A DNA stretch of 64,000 bases from Niallia sp. FSL W8-0635 (lineage in GTDB: Bacteria > Bacillota > Bacilli > Bacillales > Cytobacillaceae). The translations under genes and the position numbers were made by a program. The stretch lies in NCBI RefSeq assembly GCF_038007965.1, contig NZ_JBBOYD010000001.1:2520501-2584500 (forward strand), given 5' to 3'. Below are positions 1-8,375 of this stretch, in pieces (positions within the stretch are counted from its first letter, which is position 1; every line of letters begins with the position of its first letter). Below the pieces are notes generated by a model. It ran no database searches and was not told the DNA's origin. It worked only from the letters and a program-made list of their open reading frames with translations.

Positions 1-8
1 TCTTCCAT
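1..8 (-). CDS. 5' end of a gene leaving the window on the left
   Basis: An ATG on the minus strand (bases 8-6) is preceded by a good ribosome binding site (TTTAGGAG, bases 13-20) at normal spacing. Only the first two codons (Met, Glu) lie inside the window, so nothing can be said about the product. The gene would be transcribed away from its neighbour. Confidence 0.4.
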
Positions 9-141
9 TGTAATCTCCTAAAGAGCCGTTTGCAAATAATCAAGACTCATTAAGAGAATAATATTTCGAGTAGAAAGGAACGACTAATATAGCTCTTCTG
101 GAAGGGTATTAAGGTAAGCAACAAAAATCGCAGACAGGCAA

Positions 142-177
142 TAAAAAAAAGCAACCCAGCAATAAAGTTGGATTGCT
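142..177 (-). terminator. Rho-independent terminator
   Basis: The arms AGCAA-CCA and TGG-TTGCT (150-177) form a hairpin followed, on the minus strand, by a run of T. It lies just downstream of the small Fur-site gene at 195-575 and should end its transcript. Confidence 0.7.
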
Positions 178-194
178 AAAAAAAAACACTGCAT

Positions 195-575
195 TTAAAT
201 CATTACAAGATCTTTTTGCACAGCCTTCAATTCATTAAGTTCACTTGCAAATAATTCAAATTGCTCTTTATTTAAAACATCTAACGATTCATTCACTTTA
301 AATTCCAAATAATTCATTCTCAGTTGCATATCTAGTAAAGAAGTAATCTTCTTCGTTGCGATAAATTCCTCTATTTCATCCACAAACATAAAGAAGCTAT
401 AGTCCTTTATCATGACAAGTAAAAGCCAACCAAGTGAATCGACGTATTTTTTCTCCTCTGTAACTGTAATAATATCACCTTTATGTAAATCAAGTATGAA
501 TGTATGTTCAGGTCTAGGACAGGTACATTCGATCATATATTGAAATGGAGTTAAAACAATGAATTCATTTTTCAT
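195..575 (-). CDS. Small cytosolic protein, possible C-terminal IDEAL domain, iron-regulated
   Basis: This is a 126-residue soluble protein with no signal peptide or membrane segment. The last third (about residues 88-118, with VNESLDVLNKEQF) resembles the short IDEAL domain found in Bacillus proteins such as YpiB, but I hold that match loosely. The first 70 residues I do not recognise; a Cys pair near residue 20 (CTCPRP) could bind metal. The start is supported by AGGAAGGTG upstream. Its promoter spacer contains a near-perfect Fur box (624-638), so the gene is probably repressed when iron is plentiful. It is monocistronic, with a terminator immediately downstream. Confidence 0.75.
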   Translation of the reverse strand: MKNEFIVLTPFQYMIECTCPRPEHTFILDLHKGDIITVTEEKKYVDSLGWLLLVMIKDYSFFMFVDEIEEFIATKKITSLLDMQLRMNYLEFKVNESLDVLNKEQFELFASELNELKAVQKDLVMI

Positions 576-615
576 AAATCTTACACCTTCCTATTCATTT
601 CATTTATTTGATATC

Positions 616-645
616 ATTTTAAATGAAAATGATTATCACTGTCAA
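616..645 (-). promoter_or_regulatory. SigA promoter with Fur box in the spacer
   Basis: The minus strand reads TTGACA (640-645), an 18-base spacer, then TAAAAT (616-621). The spacer holds TGAAAATGATTATCA (624-638), which matches the Fur 7-1-7 consensus TGATAATnATTATCA at all but one fixed position. Binding there would block polymerase directly. It drives the gene at 195-575. Confidence 0.75.
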
Positions 646-681
646 TTAATTTCATTATATTAATACTGAAAATATAAAATA

Positions 682-748
682 TGCAAAAAACCCTTTTCTC
701 TATCCAGTGGTTTTCTAACCATAGGATAAAAAGAATAGGGTTTTTGCA
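682..748 (-). terminator. Terminator after the YitT-family gene
   Basis: Long imperfect hairpin with outer arms TGCAAAAAACCC (682-693) and GGGTTTTTGCA (738-748) and inner pairing around the TATCC/GGATA and TGGTT/AACCA segments. It lies downstream of the gene at 806-1432. There are T-rich tracts on both sides. Confidence 0.65.
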
Positions 749-805
749 TTCTTAAAACTCGGCTGTTTTCATAAAAGTTTATTGTTGTGACCAACTGCCT
801 GAAAC

Positions 806-1432
806 TTAAACTGACTGCGTTTTAATTACGGGAGTAACATTGTCTCCGTTGTTCTTGCTTGTATTTCGATGTGCGATTTTTTCCTTAAAAGTGCTCATCA
901 TAAAGGAAATAATAAACACCGATACTATGCTGTATATACCTCTTAGTAATCCAACACTGTACAAGCCGATTAAAATAACGATTGTATCAAAAATAAAATT
1001 CGTTTTTCCCATATTCCAATTAAATTGTTTTTGCAGGGTAATAGACAGAATTTGTGCTCCTCCTAAAGACGAGCCATTCATAAACAAAATAATGGTTCCA
1101 ATTCCAATAATGAATCCACCGATAATCGAGCCTACTAATGGATAAAAGGCTAGTGGCGGAAAAATGATGGGAAGAAGATAAGAAAATATGGTGACTAAAG
1201 ATACAGCTAAAATAGTTGAGAAAGTAAATTGTTTGCCCATTTTAAAGTAAGATAAAATATAAAATGGGATGTTTATCAAGGTAAATAAAATGGAAAAGGA
1301 AATAGGTAGCAAATAAGATACACTTAATGCAAGTCCTGCTGTTCCTCCAGTGACAATGGCCGAACCTTTTAATAAATACAAACCAAATGATGTAATGAAA
1401 CATCCAAACATCATAACTGCGATTTTTTTCAA
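806..1432 (-). CDS. YitT family membrane protein (short form)
   Basis: About 208 residues with five to six hydrophobic segments and the Gly-rich motifs of the YitT/DUF161 family (GTAGLALSVSYLL near the N-terminus, NGSSLGGAQILS near residue 125). It lacks the C-terminal DUF2179 domain that the second YitT-family protein in this window (6373-7239) carries. The transport substrate is unknown for the family. I place the start at a TTG (1432) nine bases after AGGAG; a TTG two codons upstream is too close to it. It is divergent from the Lrp-type regulator at 1663, which makes that regulator a candidate controller. Confidence 0.8.
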   Translation of the reverse strand: MKKIAVMMFGCFITSFGLYLLKGSAIVTGGTAGLALSVSYLLPISFSILFTLINIPFYILSYFKMGKQFTFSTILAVSLVTIFSYLLPIIFPPLAFYPLVGSIIGGFIIGIGTIILFMNGSSLGGAQILSITLQKQFNWNMGKTNFIFDTIVILIGLYSVGLLRGIYSIVSVFIISFMMSTFKEKIAHRNTSKNNGDNVTPVIKTQSV

Positions 1433-1662
1433 AGACAAACACTCCTAAAGTAATGTAACGTAAGTGGAAAAGTAATGAGGATTCATGGGTGAAATCCTAT
1501 AAAAATAAGTGGTTTTATTGGTGGAATTATTACATATATAATGATAGAATATATCGAAGCAATTTTACATACCAATATGAATGTATTTACCCTGTACATC
1601 CTCAAATTCGCATAAATAATAATACTAATACATTCAATTTGCAAAAAGGAGTATTTAGAAAA

Positions 1663-2112
1663 ATGGATAAAGTTGACATACAATTACTGAAAATTTTACA
1701 GGAAGATGCAAGAATTACTGTAAGTGATTTATCCAAAAAATTAGCTTTAAGCCGTCCAAGTGTGTCTGAAAGATTGTTGCGTCTGCAAGAAAAAGGAATC
1801 ATCTTAGAGTTCAGCGCGAGAATATCTCCTGCAAAGCTAGGCAGAGAAACACTTTTATTCATTCAAATTAGTGAATTGAAAGAAGAACCACATGCCTTTG
1901 AGGAATTTATCAAAACGGAAACGGATATTATTGAATGCCACCGTGTAACCGGTCCTGTCAGCTATACAATAAAAGCAGCTGTTTCCGGCATAGATGGAAT
2001 GAGAAACTTAGTGGATCGTCTTATCCCCTATGGAGCAATTAATACATCTGTCATTTTAGCATCCCCTGTTCCGTACAGACATATCTTACCAAACGAGCAA
2101 CCAGAAGATTAA
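1663..2112 (+). CDS. Lrp/AsnC family transcriptional regulator
   Basis: A 149-residue regulator. The N-terminal winged helix-turn-helix starts MDKVDIQLLKILQEDAR and continues through the recognition segment around SRPSVSERLLRLQEKGII; a RAM/AsnC ligand-binding domain follows from about residue 60. The length is normal for the family. The ATG at 1663 follows AAAAAGGAG with good spacing. The frame stays open upstream to 1489, but that stretch has no RBS and unnatural composition, so I exclude it. The ligand is probably an amino acid (family knowledge). It is divergent from the YitT-family gene and followed by a strong terminator. Confidence 0.9.
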   Translation: MDKVDIQLLKILQEDARITVSDLSKKLALSRPSVSERLLRLQEKGIILEFSARISPAKLGRETLLFIQISELKEEPHAFEEFIKTETDIIECHRVTGPVSYTIKAAVSGIDGMRNLVDRLIPYGAINTSVILASPVPYRHILPNEQPED

Positions 2113-2114
2113 TA

Positions 2115-2170
2115 AAAACCTGTGCAACCAGAAGACTTGTTAGTGGTCTCCTTCTGGTTGCACAGGTTTT
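2115..2170. terminator. Strong bidirectional terminator
   Basis: Perfect 20-base arms (2115-2134 and 2151-2170; core CCTGTGCAACCAGAAG) with a 16-base loop and T-rich flanks on both strands. It separates the convergent lrp-type gene and HAD hydrolase gene, and overlaps the last two bases of the latter. Confidence 0.9.
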
Positions 2171-2957
2171 ATTTTTCCTTCTCCAATAAAGGCAATAAAT
2201 CATGAAGATGATGAATTTCATAAGTAGGGAGGACTTCCTTTTTTACTACATGCTCACGATTAATCCAGACTGACTTAATTCCCGTTTCATTCGCACCTAA
2301 AATATCGGTCATTAAATTATCTCCTACCATTAAACATTCCGACTTTTCTACCCCTAATAAAGAAACGGCATGTTCAAAGATGGACGTATCCGGCTTCCCT
2401 TTTCCGAAATCACCGGAAATGACAATATGATCAAAATAAGGAGCAATTTCTGGTGTGATAGATAGCTTTGTATTTTGCAAATGAGGGGAACCATTTGTTA
2501 ATAATAATAAGGAATATTTCCCCTTTAATTGATCTAAAATAGAAAATGTTTCTTCATAGACATAAGGAGATTGCTTTCTAAATGAGGGAAAAGCTTGTGC
2601 TAACTTCTCTCCAAATAAAGGATCATCAATTCCTAATGCGAGCAATCCTTTTGTCCATGCCTCTTTTCGATAAGTAGGGATTATCTCCCTCATTTTTGGG
2701 AATGAAGCATGTTCTTCTAGAAATTCTCCCCATAGTCCCTCAAATGGATTTATACCAATCATTTTCGTAAAAGCATATGTATCATATCCTTCATATAGAC
2801 CTCTTGCCTCTTTCCGAACCGCTGCTTCTAGATGCTCGGCAGAAATATTGTATTTTTCTTCCGCAAGCTTACATGTCTTCAAAAAAGCATCTTGCACACT
2901 TTTTTTATCCCATAATAACGTGTCATCTAAATCAAATAGAATTGCTTTAATTGTCAT
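2169..2957 (-). CDS. HAD family hydrolase
   Basis: A 262-residue haloacid-dehalogenase-superfamily enzyme. Motif I is FDLDDT (nucleophile D9, acid D11), motif II is the LLLLTNGS segment, and motif IV is [11 protein letters not shown] near the C-terminus; the insert between motif I and II is the helical cap of subfamily IA. Family members dephosphorylate small phospho-metabolites or nucleotides; the YjjG-like organisation is suggestive, but the substrate cannot be read from sequence. AAGGAG precedes the ATG. It stands alone, between terminators. Confidence 0.85.
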   Translation of the reverse strand: MTIKAILFDLDDTLLWDKKSVQDAFLKTCKLAEEKYNISAEHLEAAVRKEARGLYEGYDTYAFTKMIGINPFEGLWGEFLEEHASFPKMREIIPTYRKEAWTKGLLALGIDDPLFGEKLAQAFPSFRKQSPYVYEETFSILDQLKGKYSLLLLTNGSPHLQNTKLSITPEIAPYFDHIVISGDFGKGKPDTSIFEHAVSLLGVEKSECLMVGDNLMTDILGANETGIKSVWINREHVVKKEVLPTYEIHHLHDLLPLLEKEK

Positions 2958-3082
2958 TCTCGACGTTCTCCTTTTTCATATGTAAGATTTTCCGGATTTT
3001 TTCAAATACACTATTGGAATAAATAACCTTCTCTATTAGATTACAAACGTTTTACCATTCCGTAAACCCTATTTTTTAATAA

Positions 3083-3119
3083 AAAAGGGATTCAACATTA
3101 TACATGCAAAATCCCTTTT
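3083..3119 (-). terminator. Terminator after the rRNA methyltransferase gene
   Basis: Arms AAAAGGGATT (3083-3092) and AATCCCTTTT (3110-3119), with a T tract on the minus strand. Confidence 0.75.
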
Positions 3120-3152
3120 CAGAAACCATTCTTCAAATAGTATTCTAAAATA

Positions 3153-4343
3153 TCATTTAAGTTTTTTTATAAAAACGACCTTTAAGTAATTACTCTCTTT
3201 TACTTCTTTTATATTGGCAAAATCATTTGGTAAGCCAAATTGCTCAACTATTTGATATCTTTCTTTTTGATGAGAGAATGCTGCATCAATAAAGCTTTTG
3301 AACTTTTTCATATCAAAGGTAGCACAATTAGTAGAAGCGACGATGATTCCACCGGTATTCGTAATCGCAATTGCTTCCTTTAATAAATTGGTATAATCCT
3401 TTGCTGCCCGAAAGGTATGTTTTTTTGATCGAGCAAAGCTTGGCGGATCAAGAATAACCATATCAAACGAAAGCTGCTTTTTCACAGCATATTTAAAATA
3501 ATGAAAAACATCTTCTACTATAATTTTTTGACTGGTTAAATCTATGTTATTTAGCAAGAAATTATCCGCTGTTTTTTGCTTTGAACGATTCGCTAAATCG
3601 ACGCTCGTTGTTGATAAACTCCCTCCAACTGCTGCCGCTACGGAAAATGCGCCAGTATAAGAGAATGTATTTAATACGGTTTTCCCTTGCGCGTATTTGT
3701 CGCGAATGGTTTTACGAACATCTCTTTGATCTAAGAAGATTCCTGTCATTGCCCCTTCGTTTAAATTTACCGCGTATTTAACACCATTTTCTAAAATGTC
3801 CAAAGGAAAGTCAGCTTTTTTCCCACTAACAAAATCATCATCTTCTAAATATGTACCATTATGATCAAATCTTTTTTTCTCATAAATACCGTCTACATCT
3901 AATAACTTTTGTAAAGAATCCACAATCCAACTTTTATATTTATAAATACCAATACTGTACCATTGTATTAAAAGATAATTGTTATAGAGGTCAACAGTGA
4001 AGCCGCCAATTCCATCGCCTTCTCCATTAAAAACGCGAAAAGCAGTTGTCTGTGAATCTTTAAAATAGGGAGCTCTTTTATCAATCGCTTTCTTCAAATG
4101 CTGCTCAAAAAAAGCACTATCAATAGGAACATTTTTCTCTCTCGTTAAAATCCAGCCAATTCCTTTATTTTGAATGGCATAATAACCTCTGCCAATAAAC
4201 TTATTCTGTTTTGTTACAACATCGATTACTTGCCCTTCTTCTAGATTCATGCTAGTAGCAATTGCGTCTTTATATAGTAAGGGATTTCCATTTTGTACGT
4301 TTTTTTCAAACGATGTTTCAATTTTTACTGTTACAATATCCAT
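3153..4343 (-). CDS. Class I SAM-dependent rRNA methyltransferase (RlmI/YwbD type)
   Basis: A 396-residue protein. An N-terminal PUA RNA-binding domain (about 1-75) is followed by a small central domain with GEGDGIGGFTVD and a Rossmann-fold methyltransferase with NTFSYTGAFS (SAM motif) and DPPSFARSK (the DPP motif of m5C-type enzymes). This order matches the COG1092 family that includes E. coli RlmI, which methylates 23S rRNA cytosine; the exact target here is inferred. AAAGGTG precedes the ATG. The gene is monocistronic with its own terminator. Confidence 0.9.
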   Translation of the reverse strand: MDIVTVKIETSFEKNVQNGNPLLYKDAIATSMNLEEGQVIDVVTKQNKFIGRGYYAIQNKGIGWILTREKNVPIDSAFFEQHLKKAIDKRAPYFKDSQTTAFRVFNGEGDGIGGFTVDLYNNYLLIQWYSIGIYKYKSWIVDSLQKLLDVDGIYEKKRFDHNGTYLEDDDFVSGKKADFPLDILENGVKYAVNLNEGAMTGIFLDQRDVRKTIRDKYAQGKTVLNTFSYTGAFSVAAAVGGSLSTTSVDLANRSKQKTADNFLLNNIDLTSQKIIVEDVFHYFKYAVKKQLSFDMVILDPPSFARSKKHTFRAAKDYTNLLKEAIAITNTGGIIVASTNCATFDMKKFKSFIDAAFSHQKERYQIVEQFGLPNDFANIKEVKESNYLKVVFIKKLK

Positions 4344-4434
4344 TTTGTCACCTTTTACTTTCAGAGCTAATATTTTATTCTGTTTCTATTATACATGAAA
4401 AAAAGATAGACGCTAGTACACGTGGCATTCCATA

Positions 4435-4472
4435 AAAAAAGACATCCTTTGACTAAAATGGATGTCTTTTTT
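4435..4472 (-). terminator. Terminator after the ClpP paralogue gene
   Basis: Arms AAAAAAGACATCC (4435-4447) and GGATGTCTTTTTT (4460-4472) with a 12-base loop. It ends the sigma-clpP operon three bases after the clpP stop codon. Confidence 0.9.
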
Positions 4473-4475
4473 CTT

Positions 4476-5057
4476 TTACTTTGCAATAATTATCTCATCC
4501 ACAATCCCATAGCTTTTCGCTTCTTCTGCACTCATAAAATAATCTCTTTCCGTGTCATTTGCAATTTTTTCGATAGACTGCCCAGTTTTCTCTGCAATGA
4601 TGTGATTAATATGACTTTTAAGCTTTATTATTCTTTTGGCAGATATTTCAATTTCTGTCGCTTGCCCTCTTGTACCTCCTAATGGCTGATGAATCATAAT
4701 TTCACTATTCGGCAAGGCATATCTTTTCCCTTTTGCACCTGCGAGGAGCAATAATGCACCAAATGAAGCAGCCATTCCGGTACAAATCGTGCGAACATCT
4801 GGTTTAATATAGTGCATCGTATCATAAATAGCAAAACCAGCAGAAGTCGAGCCACCTGGACAATTTATATATAAGGAGATATCTTTATCTGGGTTCTCGG
4901 CTGCCAGAAATAACAATTGTGCGACAATATTATTGGCAACTTGATCATTGATCTCATCCCCAAGCATGATAATTCTATCCTTTAATAAACGTGAGTAAAT
5001 ATCATAGGACCTTTCTCCGCCTGCTGACTGTTCAATAACATAAGGAATCGTACTCAT
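4476..5057 (-). CDS. clpP: ATP-dependent Clp protease proteolytic subunit (ClpP paralogue)
   Basis: A 193-residue serine peptidase of the ClpP family. The catalytic triad is intact: S98 (GMAASFG), H123 (MIHQPLGG) and D172 (TERDYF). ClpP forms a tetradecameric barrel fed by Clp ATPases. Several positions differ from the housekeeping Bacillus ClpP as I remember it (CPGG in place of [15 protein letters not shown] in place of GMAASMGAFLL, an altered N-terminus), and the gene follows an ECF-like sigma factor gene with a 27-base gap. I therefore read it as a second, conditionally expressed ClpP. TAGGAGGG precedes the ATG. A homo- or hetero-oligomeric role cannot be told apart here. Confidence 0.93.
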   Translation of the reverse strand: MSTIPYVIEQSAGGERSYDIYSRLLKDRIIMLGDEINDQVANNIVAQLLFLAAENPDKDISLYINCPGGSTSAGFAIYDTMHYIKPDVRTICTGMAASFGALLLLAGAKGKRYALPNSEIMIHQPLGGTRGQATEIEISAKRIIKLKSHINHIIAEKTGQSIEKIANDTERDYFMSAEEAKSYGIVDEIIIAK

Positions 5058-5084
5058 TTCCTTTTCCCTCCTATTTAAATAAAG

Positions 5085-5705
5085 TTACGATGCTACCTTA
5101 AGCATCGCATTGCATGTTGGATATTTTTTCACTCGCTCCGCTAATACCATTTCTTTATAGATGGAATCAATTAAAATAGCTGGATCTTCCATTTTTAACA
5201 CTTCATAGTACATCAATCGAATTGCCTTTCTCTTTTCATCCTGATTGACTTTCCAAGTGGAATCTTCATTTTTCAACTGATTCCTAGCCCTAAATAAAAT
5301 TGATTTTACGGCCGTTTCTGTTATATTTAATAGCTCTCCAACTTCTTTCAAGCGAAATTGAAATCCTTCTACAAGCATATAAACAATCCCTTGTTTTAGC
5401 GTCAGCTTTTCTGCAAGATATTCTGCAAGAATCATGGATGTTAAGCTACTCTTTTCGGTCCCGATTTCTTTAACGTCTATTCCAACGATTTCTTTCTTTT
5501 TTCTTATCTTATCAATCCGCTGATTATTGGCAATTTTTTTTAGTAAAGCAGGGGTAATATCCTTCTCGTGATAATTTTCGATTGCTTTCAAAAGAGAATC
5601 TTGGATTAAATCTTCCCGTTCCCATTTGTCCATTGAAAGATACTGACAATAATGATCAAGTTTTCGATATAGTTCCTTTATATGTGGAAATTCCCTCCCC
5701 ATCAT
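5085..5705 (-). CDS. Sigma-70 family (ECF-like) RNA polymerase sigma factor with C-terminal extension
   Basis: 206 residues. Region 2 spans about residues 15-75 (EREDLIQDSLLKAI, then the basic RIDKIRKKK) and region 4 about 98-145 (FRLKEVGELLNITETAVKS, the -35-binding helix-turn-helix). A tail of about 55 residues follows that ordinary ECF factors lack; it contains one Cys (YPTCNAM), so a sensing or self-control role is possible but unproven. No anti-sigma gene is adjacent. It is the first gene of a two-gene operon with a clpP paralogue. AAAGGAGGG precedes ATG-ATG; either Met could be the start. Confidence 0.85.
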   Translation of the reverse strand: MMGREFPHIKELYRKLDHYCQYLSMDKWEREDLIQDSLLKAIENYHEKDITPALLKKIANNQRIDKIRKKKEIVGIDVKEIGTEKSSLTSMILAEYLAEKLTLKQGIVYMLVEGFQFRLKEVGELLNITETAVKSILFRARNQLKNEDSTWKVNQDEKRKAIRLMYYEVLKMEDPAILIDSIYKEMVLAERVKKYPTCNAMLKVAS

Positions 5706-5724
5706 TTAATCCCTCCTTTACCGG

Positions 5725-5752
5725 TTTATATATAGAACGTTTGAAAACGCAA
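5725..5752 (-). promoter_or_regulatory. Candidate promoter of the sigma-clpP operon
   Basis: Minus strand TTGCGT (5747-5752), a 16-base spacer, TATAAA (5725-5730). The transcript would begin close to the ribosome binding site, giving a very short leader. I looked for a bipartite ECF-type site that would suggest autoregulation and found none at the correct spacing. Confidence 0.35.
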
Positions 5753-5905
5753 AAAAGATACGGGTTAATTTAAATAATTTTATACTTACATTTTTTTATG
5801 TAGAGTTGATGATTGGTCTTGTTAGTGATTAGAACGGAGAATGTAGAGAGTGATAAAACATTTCTGAAATTATTCATGGAGAATTCACTGTACTAATCCT
5901 ATTCC

Positions 5906-6229
5906 TTACCTCCCAATTACTTTATCAATGGTTTGCACGAAGTTTTTCCATTCTGTTATTTTTTGTTCTAAAATTTGGAAACCAGCCTCTGTTATTCGAT
6001 AGTACTTTCTTGCAGGTCCTTTTTCAGATTCCTTCCAGAATGATTCCATATATTTTTGTTTTTCCAATTTATGTAGAGCAGGATATAAAGTTCCTTCTTT
6101 AATCTGCATAGTATAGTCGCTTCTCTTCTCCATCTCTTTTACAAGTTCATATCCATACATATCTTTTTCTGCTAATAGGTGGAGAAGGATTAATGAGGTA
6201 CTTCCTTTTACTAATTCTCTGTCGAACAT
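5906..6229 (-). CDS. PadR family transcriptional regulator
   Basis: 107 residues with the PadR winged-helix signature: STSLILLHLLAEKDMYGYE at the N-terminus and the wing segment EGTLYPALHKLEKQKY around residue 45, then ARKYYRITEAG. It has a short C-terminal helix, as in the small PadR-s1 group. These usually repress a neighbouring membrane-protein or exporter gene. No DUF1700-type partner follows; the divergent YitT-family gene at 6373 is the nearest possible target. TAGGTGAAA lies before the ATG. Confidence 0.9.
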   Translation of the reverse strand: MFDRELVKGSTSLILLHLLAEKDMYGYELVKEMEKRSDYTMQIKEGTLYPALHKLEKQKYMESFWKESEKGPARKYYRITEAGFQILEQKITEWKNFVQTIDKVIGR

Positions 6230-6255
6230 TTTTTCACCTACCTAGAATCAAAATG

Positions 6256-6269
6256 TACTATATATGGTA
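6256..6269. promoter_or_regulatory. Possible PadR operator
   Basis: TACTATATATGGTA is a 14-base palindrome with one mismatched pair, flanked by AAAATG and TTTT so that symmetry extends further. It lies 27 bases upstream of the padR-type start codon, in the divergent intergenic region. The assignment rests on position and symmetry only. Confidence 0.35.
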
Positions 6270-6372
6270 TTTTATCTCCAAGTATACGTAGATTTTATCA
6301 ATCGCCCTTATTTATGATACTATATAGACTAGACAAGTTGTATATTATACATAATTGAAAGGTGTTTTATTC

Positions 6373-7239
6373 ATGGTAAAAACCCATAAAAAAGAAAGTA
6401 CTGCACATTTAATTATGCGATACTTGATGCTTACAATCGGTGCTGGCTTTGCAGCAATCGCGATTGATTTATTTTTAGCTCCAAATACGATTATTGATGG
6501 AGGTATAATTGGGATTTCATTGATTCTTAAATATAGTTATGGCTTAAACTTCGGAATCCTCGTGTTTATCCTAAACCTTCCCTTTTTATTTGCGGGCTAT
6601 AAATATATTGGAAAAAACTTTTGCATTTCGTCTCTTTACTCTATTATTATGCTTGCAATCATTGAATTTTTGCTTGAGCATTTTGAGCCAATTACCACAC
6701 AACCACTACTTGCAACAGTCTTTGGCGGTTTATTGCTTGGAGCAGGAGTAGGGATTGTCATTAGAAATTCAGGTGCCTTAGATGGTACAGAAATTCTAGG
6801 AATCCTCCTTACAAAAAGAATCCCTTTTTCCGTTGGAGAATTTGTGATGTTTATTAATGTGTTTATTTTCTCTTGGGCAGGATTTGTATTAGGCTGGGAA
6901 CAAGCAATGTTCTCTATTCTTACCTATTATATTGCCAGTAAAGCCATTGATTCTGTTATTCAAGGCTTTGACGATACAAAAGCTGCGATGGTTATTTCAG
7001 ATGAATATGAAGAAATCGCACAAGCACTCTCGGATCGTTTAGGCAGAGGAGTCACAAAGCTTAAAGGAAAGGGCGGCTATTTGGATCAAGAGAAAGAAGT
7101 ATTATATGTAGTATTTACACGCTTAGAAGTAGCTAAATTCCGCAGCATCGTCCAAGAAATTGACCCGAAAGCATTTATTACAATTATGGATACACAAGAG
7201 GCTCATGGAGGAAAATTTTCTAAGTCTGCAATTCATTGA
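6373..7239 (+). CDS. YitT family protein with DUF2179 domain
   Basis: 288 residues. Five to six membrane segments form the YitT/DUF161 part (residues about 10-200; [28 protein letters not shown]), followed by a cytosolic DUF2179 domain (about 215-280; [20 protein letters not shown]), a fold related to ligand-binding ferredoxin-like domains. The cargo is unknown. I take the ATG at 6373 with GAAAGGTG as RBS; a TTG at 6357 is too close to that site. A terminator follows at 7273. Confidence 0.88.
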   Translation: MVKTHKKESTAHLIMRYLMLTIGAGFAAIAIDLFLAPNTIIDGGIIGISLILKYSYGLNFGILVFILNLPFLFAGYKYIGKNFCISSLYSIIMLAIIEFLLEHFEPITTQPLLATVFGGLLLGAGVGIVIRNSGALDGTEILGILLTKRIPFSVGEFVMFINVFIFSWAGFVLGWEQAMFSILTYYIASKAIDSVIQGFDDTKAAMVISDEYEEIAQALSDRLGRGVTKLKGKGGYLDQEKEVLYVVFTRLEVAKFRSIVQEIDPKAFITIMDTQEAHGGKFSKSAIH

Positions 7240-7272
7240 ATTTCTCTTTTTATCTAATCATAATAGCCCCCC

Positions 7273-7306
7273 AAAAGACTCACTTGCCTAAAAAGTGAGT
7301 CTTTTT
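7273..7306 (+). terminator. Terminator after the second YitT-family gene
   Basis: Arms AAAAGACTCACTT and AAGTGAGTCTTTT with a T run (to about 7310). Confidence 0.85.
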
Positions 7307-7398
7307 TGTTTTAACCGCGTTAAATTTAAAAAGTATCATTTTCCTGACCTACATTAAATCATAATTATCAGGTATCGACACATTTTCTAGAATCCTCG

Positions 7399-8307
7399 TT
7401 ATATTAAAGATAAAATAACAGGTAAAGTGATTAAACTAGCTAATGTACTAAATAAAGTTGCACTGGAAACAAAGTCTGGCTCTGTCCCATATTGAACAGC
7501 GTAAAGTGTTGTGTTTGCTGCTGCTGGCATTCCAGCAAGGAGAATCATTATTTGCTTTAACATCTCATCCACTGGCAAAATGAATGTCAGTAGCCATGCA
7601 ATAACTGGCGAAACAATCAATTTTAGAAACAAAGAAATGGATAAAGGTCGATAAGCAATTTTGCGTACACTTACATTAGCTAGTTGAATACCTAAGACTA
7701 ACATAACAGTTGGAATTGCTGCATTTCCAACTAGTTTAATAGCTTCTAACATCGTCTCTCCTATCGGCAGTTGAATGGAATGAAATATAGCACCTAATAT
7801 CGCACCATACATAACAGGTACCTTTAGCACTTTCTTTAATGTATCTTTTCCGTTTCCATTATCAACAGAACCTTTCGCTGCATAATAGACACCGATCGTT
7901 ACCATGATTAATTGTTGAATAACCATCAATATAACTGCATAATGTAAGCCCGGCTCACCAAATACAAATAAAACAAGCGGTGTGCCATAATTGCCATTGT
8001 TCATAAAGGCAGAGGATAAAATCATTCCACATGTCTTCTTTACGGTATATCCTCTAAAGTAGCCAATGATATAAACAATTGATATAATCCCTACTACTAA
8101 GGTTAAAGCATAAAGAGTCATATACAAGTAATCGATGGTGAATGTTGTTTCATAAAAAACACTAAATGACAATAGTGGTGTCATTAAATAAACCGAAACT
8201 GCGGAAACAGATTTGATGTCTATCTGAAGCTTCTTTTGTCCAATATATCCAACAGCGAAAATAAAGAAAATAGGTAATAAAATACTTAAATACTCCAAAA
8301 TCATCAT
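7399..8307 (-). CDS. AEC family transporter (auxin efflux carrier type)
   Basis: 302 residues, about ten membrane segments in two five-helix halves, with the conserved MNNGNYGTPL motif near residue 105 and AGMPAAANTTLYA near the C-terminus. Bacterial members carry malate, malonate or similar organic acids; the substrate here is unknown. The region before ATG-ATG has only a weak RBS, so the first Met is uncertain. It stands alone between the YitT-family terminator and proA. Confidence 0.88.
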   Translation of the reverse strand: MMILEYLSILLPIFFIFAVGYIGQKKLQIDIKSVSAVSVYLMTPLLSFSVFYETTFTIDYLYMTLYALTLVVGIISIVYIIGYFRGYTVKKTCGMILSSAFMNNGNYGTPLVLFVFGEPGLHYAVILMVIQQLIMVTIGVYYAAKGSVDNGNGKDTLKKVLKVPVMYGAILGAIFHSIQLPIGETMLEAIKLVGNAAIPTVMLVLGIQLANVSVRKIAYRPLSISLFLKLIVSPVIAWLLTFILPVDEMLKQIMILLAGMPAAANTTLYAVQYGTEPDFVSSATLFSTLASLITLPVILSLI

Positions 8308-8375
8308 CCAATCTAAAATAAGTCTGTCATGTCCTTTATAGATGAGTTAACACATTAATTTTATAATCCTTACTA

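Noticed and set aside
1489..1662. 58-codon N-terminal extension of the Lrp-type protein
   Set aside because: It has no RBS, an aromatic-rich composition unlike Lrp proteins, and a strong RBS precedes the internal ATG.
5706..5800. ECF-type autoregulatory promoter before the sigma factor gene
   Set aside because: AACC and CGTT motifs occur but their spacing (13 or 23 bases) does not fit the 16-17 bases of ECF promoters.
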